A DNA stretch of 64,000 bases from NCBI RefSeq assembly GCF_000687165.1, contig NZ_JMKU01000008.1, forward strand, positions 62,001 to 126,000. The letters run 5' to 3'. The notes under the pieces were generated by a model. That model was not told where the DNA came from. It was given only the letters and a program-made list of their open reading frames with translations, and made no database searches. This DNA is from Paracidovorax oryzae ATCC 19882. GTDB taxonomy: Bacteria > Pseudomonadota > Gammaproteobacteria > Burkholderiales > Burkholderiaceae_C. This document shows positions 29,376 to 39,179 of the stretch, piece after piece. Each line of letters begins with the position of its first letter. Position 1 is the stretch's first letter. A program made the translations under genes and the position numbers.

Positions 29376-31040
29376 ATGGGTTCCACACCCGCATCGCAAG
29401 GTTTTCCGGCGGCTGCTGTCCTGCGCCGCTCGGCGGTGGCCTGGGCCATCGCCGCAACGCAGTGCCTCCTGCCCCTGCCCGGCTGGGCCCAGGGCCCCCT
29501 GCCCACGCTGGGCGACGGCTCCGACATGACGACCAGCCAGGAACGGCGCCTGGGCGACCGCATCATCCGCGAGCTCTACCGCGATCCGGATTACATCGAC
29601 GATGCGGTGCTCAACGAGTACGTGCTGGGCATTTTCCTGCCGTTGGTGAAGGCGGCGCGGGAGCGGGGCGAACTGCCGCCCGAGCTGGACGAGCGCTTCG
29701 CCTGGGAGATCCTGCTGGGGCGGGACCGGACGGTGAATGCCTTTGCCCTGCCGGGGGGCTATTTCGGGATGCACCTGGGCCTGATCGGCGTGGTGTCCAC
29801 GCGCGATGAACTGGCCTCGGTGATGGCGCACGAGCTGAGCCATGTCACGCAGCGGCACATCTCGCGGCTGATCACGCAGCAGAGCCGGCAGGGGCCGCTG
29901 ATGCTGGGGGCGATGGTGCTGGGCATGCTGGCCGCCACGAAGAACCCGAGCGCGGGGCAGGCCATGCTGGTCGGCGGGCAGGCGCTGGCCGCGCAGACCC
30001 AGCTCAATTTCTCGCGCGACATGGAGCGGGAGGCCGACCGCGTCGGCTATGGCCTGATGGCACCGGCCGGCTTCGCGCCGCAGGGTTTCGTGTCGATGTT
30101 CGACAAGCTGCAGCAGGCCAATCGCATCAACGACAACGGCAGCTGGCCCTACCTGCGCAGCCACCCGCTCACCACGCAGCGGATCGCGGACCTGCATGCG
30201 CGCATTCCCCCGGCCGTGGCCCAGTCGCCCGCGCCCGGCCCGACCCTGGAGCACGCCATGATGGCCGCCCGGGCGCGGGTGCTGTCCCGGCCCGGCATCG
30301 ATGTCTGGCGGCAGTGGGTGAACGAGCCGCAGGCAGGCGGCTTCGGCGCGCAGCCATTGCCGCGGCGGGTGGGCGCCTGGTATGCGGCTTCGCTCAGTGC
30401 GCTGCAGCTGCAGGACATGGCGGCGGCGCGGGCCGCGCAGCGATCGCTGCTGGAGGCCGCGCGGGGCGATGCCGCGGGCACGCGCCAGGCCCATCTGCTG
30501 GGCGCGGAAATCGAACTGGCCGGAGGGCAGGCGGACGCGGCGCTGGAGCAACTGGCCCTCATCCCGGCCGCGGGCCCGCAGGCAGGTGCAACGGCGTCCG
30601 GGAGCGGTGCTGCGCTGACACTGGAATCCGTGACCAGCCCGGGCCAGGGGGCGTCCGCTTCGGCGTCCGGCGGGGTGGGGCGCCCGGAGATGATCCTGCG
30701 CACGCAGGCGCTGCTGCGGCAGACCCGTGCGGCGCCGATGACCGGCACGCTGCAGACCTGGGTGACGAACCATCCGCGCGATGCGTCGGTGTGGTACTTG
30801 CTCGCCGCGGTGTGGCAGCAGCAGGGCCAGCCGCTGCGGGCGGTGCGGGCGGAGGCGGAGGCGCACGTGGCGCGGTACGACTATGCGGCGGCGGTGGACC
30901 GCTTCAAGGCCGGCCAGGACATGGCGCGCAAGACCGGAAGCCGCGGCGGGGATGCCGCGGAGTACATCGAGGCCTCGATCATCGAGACGCGCCTGCGCGC
31001 GACCGAATCACTTCTTAAGGAACAGGCCGCCGAGCGCTGA
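29376..31040 (+). CDS. periplasmic M48-family metalloprotease with TPR-like C-terminus (BepA/YfgC-like)
   Basis: A 554-residue protein. Start ATG 29376 has a near-perfect AGGAGG site nine bases upstream; an ATG at 29322 in frame is possible but has none. A Sec signal peptide covers about residues 1-39 (ends GWAQ). The M48 core includes [17 protein letters not shown] and the zinc motif HELSH (152-156), with the third ligand in [14 protein letters not shown]. The C-terminal 250 residues are alanine-rich helical repeats like the TPR of BepA, which degrades or helps assemble LptD and BAM substrates. That outer-membrane quality-control role is inferred. Its 3' end overlaps the convergent holin-family gene by 33 bp. 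Confidence 0.93.
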   Translation: MGSTPASQGFPAAAVLRRSAVAWAIAATQCLLPLPGWAQGPLPTLGDGSDMTTSQERRLGDRIIRELYRDPDYIDDAVLNEYVLGIFLPLVKAARERGELPPELDERFAWEILLGRDRTVNAFALPGGYFGMHLGLIGVVSTRDELASVMAHELSHVTQRHISRLITQQSRQGPLMLGAMVLGMLAATKNPSAGQAMLVGGQALAAQTQLNFSRDMEREADRVGYGLMAPAGFAPQGFVSMFDKLQQANRINDNGSWPYLRSHPLTTQRIADLHARIPPAVAQSPAPGPTLEHAMMAARARVLSRPGIDVWRQWVNEPQAGGFGAQPLPRRVGAWYAASLSALQLQDMAAARAAQRSLLEAARGDAAGTRQAHLLGAEIELAGGQADAALEQLALIPAAGPQAGATASGSGAALTLESVTSPGQGASASASGGVGRPEMILRTQALLRQTRAAPMTGTLQTWVTNHPRDASVWYLLAAVWQQQGQPLRAVRAEAEAHVARYDYAAAVDRFKAGQDMARKTGSRGGDAAEYIEASIIETRLRATESLLKEQAAER

Positions 31041-31364
31041 TTCGATGAGCATGCCCAGCACGGTGTAGATGAGCGAGCCGATGAGCGCCGCGCCGAAACC
31101 GTGCACCTGGAAGCTGTCGCCCAGCACGGACGCTGCCGCCCAGAACATCAGCGCGTTGATGACGAAGAGGAAGAGGCCCAGCGTGACGATGGTCACCGGC
31201 AGGGTGAGCACCACGAGCACGGGCCGCAGCACCACGTTGAACAGCCCGATGACGAAGGCCGCGACCATCGCGGAGCCGAAGCTGCGCACCTCGACACCGC
31301 CGTACAGGTAGGTCACGCACAGCAGCGCGGCGGCGCTGAGCAGCCATTTCAGGAGGAGTTTCAT
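31008..31364 (-). CDS. four-helix phage-holin-family membrane protein (PF04020-like)
   Basis: A 118-residue protein with four hydrophobic helices. The order FVIGLFNVVLRPVLVVLTLPVTIVTLGLFLFVINALMFWAAA is diagnostic of the family annotated as mycobacterial-type 4-TMS phage holin, found on many bacterial chromosomes with no phage link. Its function there is unknown. The ATG at 31364 has AGGAGG six bases away. It overlaps tail-to-tail with the M48 protease gene. No phage genes are nearby. Confidence 0.85.
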   Translation of the reverse strand: MKLLLKWLLSAAALLCVTYLYGGVEVRSFGSAMVAAFVIGLFNVVLRPVLVVLTLPVTIVTLGLFLFVINALMFWAAASVLGDSFQVHGFGAALIGSLIYTVLGMLIESALGGLFLKK

Positions 31365-31447
31365 GGCGCAGGAGGATAGCACCGGGGTGCTGTCCCGGGT
31401 GCTGCCGTGTGTCGATGGGAGGGGCGGGCGCCGGGCGCCCGCCAAGC

Positions 31448-31927
31448 TCAAGGCTGCTCGGCGAACAGCAGGAAGAGCGCTCCCAGGCTGGCCAGCGTGC
31501 CCGGGAGGGACCAGCGCCGGGGAATGGGCTTGCGCACCACCAGGGGCGGTGCGGCTGGCAGGGCGGCGGGCTGGGGTGCGGGGGCCTCCTGCTTGGGGCG
31601 GCGGGCATCGACGATCTGTGCACTGCCGTGCTCGGCCTGCAGTTCGGTCGCGAGTTCCGGCAGCGGCCCCTTGGCCAGCACGGTGGTGATGGTGGCGCCG
31701 CCGGCCTGCAGCCAGGGCAGGACCTGGGCGAACAGCTTGTCGGCCCACTTGGCGCGCCAGTTCTCGCGGGCGCTGTGGCTGACCCACTTGCTGATGCGGT
31801 GGGTCATGCGCGGGGCGCAGGCCACGACCACCCAGTGGGTGCCGGGGGCATGGGCGCGGGCGGCCAGGGGGGCGAGGATCTGCTGCGCGTAGGCTGCGTC
31901 GTCCACGTACACGATGACTTTGTCCAT
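31448..31927 (-). CDS. hypothetical protein, universal-stress-like fold with hydrophobic tail
   Basis: A 159-residue protein starting at ATG 31927 with AGGAG upstream. The first 110 residues (MDKVIVYVDDAAYAQQILAPL, then THWVVVACAPRM and AQVLPWLQAGGATITTVLAKG and ATELQAEHGSAQIVDARRP) show an alternating strand-helix order resembling universal stress/HUP proteins, but without the ATP-binding GxxGxxxxG motif. A proline-rich linker (about 112-135) leads to a short C-terminal hydrophobic segment (LPGTLASLGALFLLFA) that could anchor it to the membrane. No function can be assigned; similar proteins are seen in other Comamonadaceae. It precedes the holin-family gene by 83 bp on the same strand. Confidence 0.65.
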   Translation of the reverse strand: MDKVIVYVDDAAYAQQILAPLAARAHAPGTHWVVVACAPRMTHRISKWVSHSARENWRAKWADKLFAQVLPWLQAGGATITTVLAKGPLPELATELQAEHGSAQIVDARRPKQEAPAPQPAALPAAPPLVVRKPIPRRWSLPGTLASLGALFLLFAEQP

Positions 31928-31984
31928 GAGGGCTCTCCTGTGGGGTGGTGGGCGTTGGTGACTAAAAGGGTCGAGTCGCTTGGC

Positions 31985-32006
31985 GGGCCCGGAGTTCACC
32001 GGGCCC
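31985..32006 (-). terminator. hairpin after the second TerC-family gene
   Basis: GGGCCCGG (31985-31992) and CCGGGCCC (31999-32006) form a perfect 8-bp stem with a six-base loop directly behind the TerC stop on the minus strand. Only a weak T-stretch (CCCTTTTAG) follows, further downstream. Confidence 0.45.
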
Positions 32007-32014
32007 CAAGGGTA

Positions 32015-32740
32015 TCAGCCGTGGGAGACGGCCGCCGTGCGGCGCGAGGCCACCGCCTTGCCCACGATCAGCACGAGCAGCGCACCCGCCACGCTCGCAC
32101 CATACTTCACGACATCACTTTGCGGCAGCTTGAGCATCCACTGCCAGCGGTCGGGATTGGCCAGGGCCGGGTCGGTGACCAGCATGCCCCCGGCGATCCA
32201 GCCCAGCAGCATGCCGCCGGCCACGATGATGAACGGGAAGCGCTCCATGAGCTTGATGACCAGCTGGCTGCCCCAGACGATGATGGGGATCGAGATCAGC
32301 AGGCCGAGCACCACCAGCAGCATGGAGTGGTCACCCGCGTTCTGGGCGGCGCCGGCGATGGCGATCACGTTGTCCACGCTCATCACCAGGTCGGCGACGA
32401 TGATAGTCTTGATGGCGGCGAAGAGCTTGTCGCTGCCGGCCACGTCGCCGTGGCCTTCCTCGTCGGGGGCCAGGAGCTTGATGCCGATCCACACCAGCAG
32501 GATGGCGCCGACGAACTTCAGGAACGGCAGGTTCAACAGGGTCATCGCGAAGGCGATGAGGATGACGCGCAGCACGATGGCACCGGCGGTGCCCCAGATG
32601 ATGCCCTTGGTGCGCTGCGCGGGCGGCAGCTTGCGGCAGGCCAGGGCGATCACCACCGCGTTGTCGCCACCCAGCAGGATGTCGATGATGATGATCTGCC
32701 CCAGCGCGACCCAGAACTCGGGCGATGTCAGAAATTCCAT
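32015..32740 (-). CDS. TerC-family integral membrane protein (second copy)
   Basis: A 241-residue paralogue of the protein at 20860-21546. The start MEFLTSPEFWVALGQIIIID matches the other copy (MEFLNSADFWIGLVKIVWIN). Both Asp-Asn signature segments are present (DILLGGDNAVVIALACRKLP and ADLVMSVDNVIAIAGAAQ). It differs by a longer loop (TDPALANPDRWQWMLKLPQ) before the last helix. It is a single gene preceded by 563 bp of non-coding DNA that contains two hairpins in its probable 5' leader. Metal handling or metallation support is inferred from the family. Confidence 0.9.
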   Translation of the reverse strand: MEFLTSPEFWVALGQIIIIDILLGGDNAVVIALACRKLPPAQRTKGIIWGTAGAIVLRVILIAFAMTLLNLPFLKFVGAILLVWIGIKLLAPDEEGHGDVAGSDKLFAAIKTIIVADLVMSVDNVIAIAGAAQNAGDHSMLLVVLGLLISIPIIVWGSQLVIKLMERFPFIIVAGGMLLGWIAGGMLVTDPALANPDRWQWMLKLPQSDVVKYGASVAGALLVLIVGKAVASRRTAAVSHG

Positions 32741-33303
32741 AGTTTCCTCGTTGTCGTTTGGCGATAGGCCGCGCGGCACCGTGGTGCGGGGCCGGCGATT
32801 CCACAGACGTTCAGGCCCGCTCGGGGGCCGTCAAGGAAGCTGGAGGGCATGTGCGCCGCGCTGGGCGCCCATGCCAGGGAGTGCATGGCCTTGAACGGCC
32901 CGTGGACGGGCCTTTCAAAGGTCTTGCTCGGCCGGCGTGCCGTGCGGCTCCGCCAGGACCCGGAAATGCCGGAAGCCTCGCGGCTTCGTATTGACGACAT
33001 GACCGACAGTGCCGGCGGCTCGGGCCATGCCTTCGCGCCGGGACCGGGAGCTACTCCCCCTCGAAGCCTGCATTGGAACACAGCCCCGCGCGGCGCGGCA
33101 AGGAGGATTCGCGGTTTGGCGGCTGCATGGTTCGAGTGAAAGTCGCTGCAAGAGACCGCCGGTATTGATTTGGTTGCTATGTTTTGATGAGTTTCGGGGT
33201 GAACCCGGAGAGTCCGCGGGCCCATGGCACTCCACCGGCGCGGCCCGGGGGCGCCGCGGGTAAGATCGGCCGCCTTTTTCCCGCGTGTTTTTCCCGCGTG
33301 TCC
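32741..33303. other. 563-bp non-coding region between the second TerC gene and a DUF1289 gene
   Basis: I see no credible gene here. Two hairpins lie on the TerC-leader side: 32846-32875 (GGCATG and GCGC pairing with GCGC and CATGCC, one mismatch) and 32891-32918 (TTGAA + GGCCCGT pairing with ACGGGCC + TTCAA, one mismatch). The AT-richer stretch near 33150-33200 probably holds the promoter of the rightward gene. Confidence 0.5.
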
Positions 33304-33786
33304 ATGGCCGCCCTGCACATCACCGATATCGAATCCGCGATCAACCATTGGCGCGCCCGTGCGCCGGCGGGCGCGGGGCTGGCGCTGGCGCCCGCGCTCC
33401 AGGCGCTCGCGGAGGTGTATGCGCGCATGGTCTATGCGCACGTGGACGAGGTGGAGGAGTCCGCGTTGCCCGCCGAAGCCATGGCGGCCTGGCTGGCGTG
33501 GTACGAGACGACGCCCGACACGCCCTGCATCGCCATCTGCTCGACCAGCCAGGGCGACGACCATTGCAAGGGATGCGGCCGCAGCTTCGCTGAGGTGCAG
33601 CACTGGCTGGCGATGGGGCCGGCCGAAAAGCGCGCCGTGTGGCGGCGCATCACCATCGAGAACACGGCCTGGCGGTTCAACCGCTATGCGGAGCGGGCGG
33701 CAGAGGGATCGCCGGCACCGCATGCTGTGCGTCCGGGCCTGCAGCCTGGGGCGGTGGCGCGTGACAGGCGCCATGGAACCCCCTAA
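33304..33786 (+). CDS. DUF1289 domain protein with N-terminal DUF3717-like part
   Basis: A 160-residue protein. Residues 1-55 (HITDIESAINHWRARAP ... ALAEVYARMVYAHVDEV) resemble DUF3717. Residues about 72-110 (TPCIAICSTSQGDDHCKGCGRSFAEVQHWLAMGPAEKRAVW) are a typical DUF1289: three to four cysteines (C-x3-C ... C-x2-C) and a Trp, likely binding a metal. The C-terminal 30 residues are low complexity. Start at ATG 33304 is chosen because the DUF3717-like part begins there. Function unknown. It is followed ten bases later by another small zinc-ribbon-type protein. Confidence 0.8.
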   Translation: MAALHITDIESAINHWRARAPAGAGLALAPALQALAEVYARMVYAHVDEVEESALPAEAMAAWLAWYETTPDTPCIAICSTSQGDDHCKGCGRSFAEVQHWLAMGPAEKRAVWRRITIENTAWRFNRYAERAAEGSPAPHAVRPGLQPGAVARDRRHGTP

Positions 33787-33795
33787 GCTGGCCGC

Positions 33796-34113
33796 ATGCT
33801 GCGCTTGACCCAGGCCCCGAACATCGCGATCGCCACGATCTGGGCCGATCTGCTGAGCGAGGGCGGCATGCCCGCCACGGTGCAGCGCCAGCACCTGCTG
33901 GCGGCGGCGGGGCAGCTGCCGCCGGACCAGTGCTTGCCGGAAATCTGGCTGGAGCACGAAGAGCATGCTCCGCAGGCCCGGCGCCTGCTGCAGGCACTGG
34001 CGGACCTGCCCCAGCGGCGCTGGCATTGTCCCGGGTGCGGCGAATGGATCGAAGGCGGTTTCGAGCAGTGCTGGAACTGCGGGGCGTTCATGCCCGCGGC
34101 AGGCTGGCGCTGA
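33796..34113 (+). CDS. DUF2007-like protein with C-terminal zinc ribbon
   Basis: A 105-residue protein. The N-terminal part (NIAIATIWADLLSEGGMPATVQ ... LPEIWLEHEEHAPQARRLL) looks like the DUF2007 putative signal-transducing domain. The C-terminus (WHCPGCGEWIEGGFEQCWNCG) has two CxxC pairs spaced as in a zinc ribbon. It probably belongs to one transcription unit with the DUF1289 gene. No function known. It ends 36 bp from the convergent yaeQ stop. Confidence 0.8.
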   Translation: MLRLTQAPNIAIATIWADLLSEGGMPATVQRQHLLAAAGQLPPDQCLPEIWLEHEEHAPQARRLLQALADLPQRRWHCPGCGEWIEGGFEQCWNCGAFMPAAGWR

Positions 34114-34149
34114 GCCCCACGGCGCCACTGGCGCCGCCAGGGCGCGCTC

Positions 34150-34710
34150 TCACTTCCAGCGGATGGGCTCCAGGTGGACGCTGCCCAGGCCGCTGCTCAG
34201 CGTGAGGCCGCCTTCCTGCACCGTGGCCTGCAACTGCATGCTGCGCTCGGCCAGGGACGCCAGCTGTTGCGATGCCTCGGCCGGCAGGCGCCAGACCTGC
34301 AGCTTGTCCTGCCGCGTGAGCTTGCCCTCGATGCCCTTCCACCAGACCTCGGCCGCGTGGTGGAAGCAATACACCAGCACCGCATCCGCCTTGGAGGAGG
34401 CCTTGGCCAGCGGCTTGTCCTCGGGCTGGCCGACCTCGATCCACAGGCGCTTGCGGCCCGTGAAATCGGTGATGGACACGTCCGGGTCGTCCGGATCCGA
34501 GAGGCCGGCGCCGAAGGCCAGCGTGCCGTCGCCCTGGCACATGGCCTGCAGCTGCCAGGCGTTGAGCGCCAGCGCCGCCAGCCGGACCATCATGCGCTCG
34601 TCGGTCTCGCTGGGGTGGCGCGCCAGGGTCAGGGCGTGGTCGGCGTAGTAGCCGTGGTCGATGTCGGCGATCGCGAGGTTCGCCTTGAAGATGGTGGACT
34701 TGATGGCCAT
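34150..34710 (-). CDS. yaeQ: YaeQ family protein
   Basis: A 186-residue protein with the standard YaeQ beginning MAIKSTIFKANLAIADIDHGYYADHALTLARHPSETDERMMVRL and the later block TDFTGRKRLWIEVGQPEDKPLAKASSKADAV. YaeQ has a PD-(D/E)xK nuclease-like fold; the residues E and the QPxxKxLxKAxxxAD region form the putative active centre. No activity is established; early reports link it to RfaH-like suppression. It starts two bases after the purB stop, so the two are co-transcribed. Confidence 0.93.
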   Translation of the reverse strand: MAIKSTIFKANLAIADIDHGYYADHALTLARHPSETDERMMVRLAALALNAWQLQAMCQGDGTLAFGAGLSDPDDPDVSITDFTGRKRLWIEVGQPEDKPLAKASSKADAVLVYCFHHAAEVWWKGIEGKLTRQDKLQVWRLPAEASQQLASLAERSMQLQATVQEGGLTLSSGLGSVHLEPIRWK

Positions 34711-34712
34711 GC

Positions 34713-36173
<1,461 letters not shown>

Positions 36174-36232
36174 CTAGAATCGGCGGCCGCCCGTTCGTTC
36201 TCTCTTGCCCTGCCCGCGCCCGGAAACACACC

Positions 36233-36847
36233 ATGAAACTCATCGGATCCTCTGCCAGTCCCTATGTGCGCAAGGTGCGCATCGTGATGGCCGAGAAGAA
36301 GCTGGACTACCGCTTCATCGAGGAAAACGTCTGGGCCGACGACACCACGATCGCCACGTCCAACCCCCTCGGCAAGGTGCCCTGCCTCGTCATGGAAGGG
36401 GGCGAGGCGGTGTTCGATTCGCGTGTCATCGTCGAATACCTGGACACCCTGTCGCCCGTGGGCCGGCTCATTCCTACCCAGGGCCGCGAACGCGCGGAGG
36501 TCAAGACCTGGGAAGCCCTGGCCGACGGCGTGATGGATGCCGGCGTGCTGGCCCGGCTGGAGGCCACGTGGAAGGATCGCCAGGACGGGGAGCGCAGCCA
36601 GGCCTGGATCGACCGCCAGCTCGGCAAGGTGCATGCCGGCCTCAAGGCGATGTCGCAGGGGCTGGGCGAGAAGCCGTATTGCAGCGGCATCCACCTGAGC
36701 CTGTCCGACGTGGCGGTGGGATGCGCCCTGGGCTGGATCGAGTTCCGGTTCCCCGGGATTGCCTGGCGGACGGAGCATCCCAACCTGGGGCGCTTGCTCG
36801 ACAAGCTGATGCAGCGGCCCAGCTTCGCTGATACGCAGCCCCGCTGA
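36233..36847 (+). CDS. glutathione S-transferase family protein
   Basis: A 204-residue protein. The thioredoxin-like N-terminal domain (1-75) starts MKLIGSSASPYVRKVRIVMA and holds the glutathione-binding NPLGKVPCLVM and EAVFDSRVIVEYLD (cis-Pro and Ser/Asp). The helical C-terminal domain spans about 85-204. The Ser-Pro-Tyr-Val active loop resembles the bacterial GstB/YibF-like class more than beta-class enzymes (no Cys). Detoxification or a reductive role is inferred. It is divergent from purB and ends at a strong terminator. Confidence 0.9.
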   Translation: MKLIGSSASPYVRKVRIVMAEKKLDYRFIEENVWADDTTIATSNPLGKVPCLVMEGGEAVFDSRVIVEYLDTLSPVGRLIPTQGRERAEVKTWEALADGVMDAGVLARLEATWKDRQDGERSQAWIDRQLGKVHAGLKAMSQGLGEKPYCSGIHLSLSDVAVGCALGWIEFRFPGIAWRTEHPNLGRLLDKLMQRPSFADTQPR

Positions 36848-36894
36848 GCCCTCTGCCGGGCTGCCAGGAGCCTGCATAGAGGCCCCAGAAAGCC

Positions 36895-36925
36895 AAAAGC
36901 GCGCACCTTGCGGTTGCGCGCTTTT
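36895..36925 (+). terminator. Rho-independent terminator of the glutathione transferase gene
   Basis: AAAAGCGCGCA (36895-36905) and TGCGCGCTTTT (36915-36925) form an 11-bp stem with a nine-base loop, followed by T's (six T's in all). It lies 47 bp after the stop. The A-run on its left could allow function in the other direction as well. Confidence 0.9.
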
Positions 36926-37194
36926 TTGCGGCCGGAATAAAAAAAGTTGCGAAGCGTCCCGAAACGAATTAGAGAGGGAGGGAGGAGAAGCGCTTCAGGA
37001 TTTCAGTCGGACAGGTCCGAAAGGCTTCGCAACGAGAAACTGGAAAACTCAACATGCGGGACGAGCGTAGTTAACTTGTCCACGGCCGATAGATTAGTGC
37101 CAAACCGGCAAAGTTCCAGCATTCAAGGCTCCAAAATCATCAAAAAATGTAAGATTTCCGCAGATCGGAATATGACACCGGAAAACGTCGCAAA
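36926..37194. other. intergenic region with long-range stem and internal hairpins, terminator-like on the minus strand
   Basis: The arms GTTGCGAAGC (36946-36955) and GCTTCGCAAC (37024-37033) pair perfectly over 10 bp and enclose a self-complementary GAAGCGCTTC and a GGAC-CT-GTCC hairpin. Read on the minus strand the closing arm is followed directly by seven T's (36939-36945), so the structure could end a leftward transcript (peroxidase 3' UTR or a small RNA). The rest (37034-37194) is AT-richer and has no gene I trust. Confidence 0.45.
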
Positions 37195-37794
37195 TTAACG
37201 ATGCAGTTTCAGTTGCTGCTCGATCGCCCGGACGATCTTCGGGTCGTCCGGGGCCACGGAACTGCCGAAGCTCGCCACCACCTTGCCGTTCCGGTCGAGC
37301 AGGTACTTGTGGAAGTTCCATCGTGGCACCTCGCCTGCCTGGGCCGCGAGTTCGCGGTAGAACGGCGATGCGCTGCCCCCCTTGACGCTGCTCTTGGCGA
37401 ACATGGGAAAGCGCACCCCGAAGGTGTTGCTGCAGAAGTCGGCAATTTGCGCATTGCTGCCGGTTTCTTGTGCGAAATCGTTCGACGGAAAACCCAGCAC
37501 TGCGAAACCTTGCGTCTTGTAACGGGCATGCAGCGCCTCCAGGCCCTCGTACTGGCCGGTGAATCCACAGTAACTGGCGGTGTTGACTACGAGCAGCACC
37601 TGGCCCTTGTACTGGCACAGGTCCTGGGGCGCTTCGTCCTGCAGGCGCGGCATGGTGTGGCGCAGGGCGGCAGGACAGGCCGCGGCCGATGGGGCGGGCC
37701 CTGCCGGCACGGCCGGCGGGGTTTGCGCGGCTACCGGCAAGGCTGCGGCCCAGGCCGCGAGTGCGAGGATCAGCGGGGCGGTGAGGCGGGACAT
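37195..37794 (-). CDS. exported glutathione peroxidase family protein
   Basis: A 199-residue protein with a Sec signal peptide (LILALAAWAAALPVAAQ). The GPx fold starts after about residue 45: LVVNTASYCGFTGQYEGLEALH holds the peroxidatic residue as Cys (not selenocysteine), LGFPSNDFAQETGSNAQIADFC the second motif (with an Asp replacing the usual GQE glutamine region by AQE), and WNFHKYLLDRNGKVVASF the catalytic Trp-Asn motif. Bacterial Cys-GPx enzymes generally use thioredoxin. Export to the periplasm is less common for this family. ATG 37794 with GGGAG site. It follows the HD-GYP-like gene by 98 bp. Confidence 0.9.
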   Translation of the reverse strand: MSRLTAPLILALAAWAAALPVAAQTPPAVPAGPAPSAAACPAALRHTMPRLQDEAPQDLCQYKGQVLLVVNTASYCGFTGQYEGLEALHARYKTQGFAVLGFPSNDFAQETGSNAQIADFCSNTFGVRFPMFAKSSVKGGSASPFYRELAAQAGEVPRWNFHKYLLDRNGKVVASFGSSVAPDDPKIVRAIEQQLKLHR

Positions 37795-37892
37795 GGCGGT
37801 TCTCCCGGAGTCGGCAGGGGGGCGAGAGGCCGTGGCACGGCCGTCCTCGACGGTAGTACAAAAGCCGTGCGCGTGGCAAGCGCAGGCCGCGC

Positions 37893-39104
37893 TCACACCA
37901 GCGCCAGCAGTCGCGCGAGGGGTAGCTGCACCCGCACGTCGCGCAGCGCCACGGCGCCCGTGATCTTCCAGGCCGGCTGGGCCGTGTCCCGCGGAATGGG
38001 CTCGCCCGTCGGCATGCCGCTGCGGTTGAGCACGACGGCCACGCGCGGCGTGGTGGCGCTGGCGCCGCGGCGCAGCACCACGGCGACTTCCTGGCTGGCC
38101 AGGCGCACGAAGGCGCCGGGCGGATACACGCCCAGGGCTTTGACGAGGGCCGAACCTGCTTCATCGACCTGGTGGGCCTCGTCGTAATAGGTGGCCTGCA
38201 TGGCGGCGGTGACGGGCATGGGCGCCCGCGAGGCGCGCGGTGCCAGGCGGGCACCGAAGATGTCGGCCCGCTGGATGAGGCGGGCCATCTGCTGGGCCTC
38301 GCTCTTGCCCGCAAGGGGCCCGGGGGCGCGGTGGTGGTGGGTGCGCACGGCTTCCAGCCAGACCGGGTCGTCCACGCCGAGCTGCCGGAGCAGCGCCTCG
38401 GAGCGTGCGGCATGGGTTTCGATGTCGGCCAGTTGCAAGGCGGTCAGCGGCTGGGTCTGGACGGCGAGCTGGTCCTGCAGCGTGGTCATGGCGATGTTCA
38501 TCGACAGCGCTGCGCGCCCCAGCTGCAGGACCTTGGGCACCGGCCAGCGCAGGTGCTCGGCGGCCACGATCATGCACACGCTGGCCACCAGCAGGGCATG
38601 CGTGCCGCTGTACTGCTGCGTTTCCTGGCCCGACAGATAGACGAGCGCGAGCAGGGTCGCGTCGGGCGTGGCCGCGCAGTGGCGGGCGAGTTCGCCGTGC
38701 AGCGCCTCGAAGCGTTCGCTGAATTCCGCTGCCGGCGGAGGTGCCCGCAGCAGCTGGGTGGCGCGCAGTTGCAGTTCGGGCCAGTCCGGCGGACCGTTGC
38801 CCGCGTTCGCCTTCTCCCGCGAGGCCGAGGCGCCCGCGGAGATCTTCATCGCTGCGATCTGGCCCAGGGAGGTGTCCGTGAGCAGCATCTTCTGCAGCTG
38901 GGCGAGGTAGGCACGGTGGCTGTCGCCCGATTCGTCGGTGTCCACGCACAGGCTCAGGCCGCGCGCCACCATCAGGTCCAGCTCCTCGCGGTTGCGGATC
39001 ACATAGCCCCGCTGCGCGAGCAGCACCCCGCTGGCACCCCGGAGCACGAAGGGCAGCGGGTGCCCGAGGGGGATCGTGTCGATGTTCAGCGCAACGAGGT
39101 TCAT
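37893..39104 (-). CDS. degenerate HD-GYP/HDOD-like domain protein
   Basis: A 403-residue cytoplasmic protein. The middle region (about 165-290) has the helical order of HD-GYP phosphodiesterases: YSGTHALLVASVCMIVAAEHL, LQLGRAALSMNIAMTTLQD and ETHAARSEALLRQLG followed by EAVRTHHHRAPGP. The metal-binding HD pair is missing (RAALSMNIAM stands where HDIGK is expected) and the GYP motif is absent, so c-di-GMP hydrolysis is unlikely. It may be a binding or scaffold protein. The N-terminal 60 residues resemble the DUF3391-like domain often ahead of HD-GYP (LGHPLPFVLRGASGVLLAQRG). Family call moderate. Confidence 0.6.
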   Translation of the reverse strand: MNLVALNIDTIPLGHPLPFVLRGASGVLLAQRGYVIRNREELDLMVARGLSLCVDTDESGDSHRAYLAQLQKMLLTDTSLGQIAAMKISAGASASREKANAGNGPPDWPELQLRATQLLRAPPPAAEFSERFEALHGELARHCAATPDATLLALVYLSGQETQQYSGTHALLVASVCMIVAAEHLRWPVPKVLQLGRAALSMNIAMTTLQDQLAVQTQPLTALQLADIETHAARSEALLRQLGVDDPVWLEAVRTHHHRAPGPLAGKSEAQQMARLIQRADIFGARLAPRASRAPMPVTAAMQATYYDEAHQVDEAGSALVKALGVYPPGAFVRLASQEVAVVLRRGASATTPRVAVVLNRSGMPTGEPIPRDTAQPAWKITGAVALRDVRVQLPLARLLALV

Positions 39105-39179
39105 GGCGGGTCGCCCATTATCGGCGGCGCCGCGGGGGGCTAAGCCCGCCCGAAGGGCAGGGTTTTGCCTCTATTCGGG

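Noticed and set aside
31008-31364. Evidence for a prophage from the holin-family protein
   Set aside because: This four-helix family is common on bacterial chromosomes and no capsid, tail, integrase or lysis gene is nearby.
36947-37198. 83-codon plus-strand open frame in the gap after the glutathione transferase gene
   Set aside because: It has no usable start with a ribosome-binding site, no recognisable sequence, and it overlaps an RNA-like fold.
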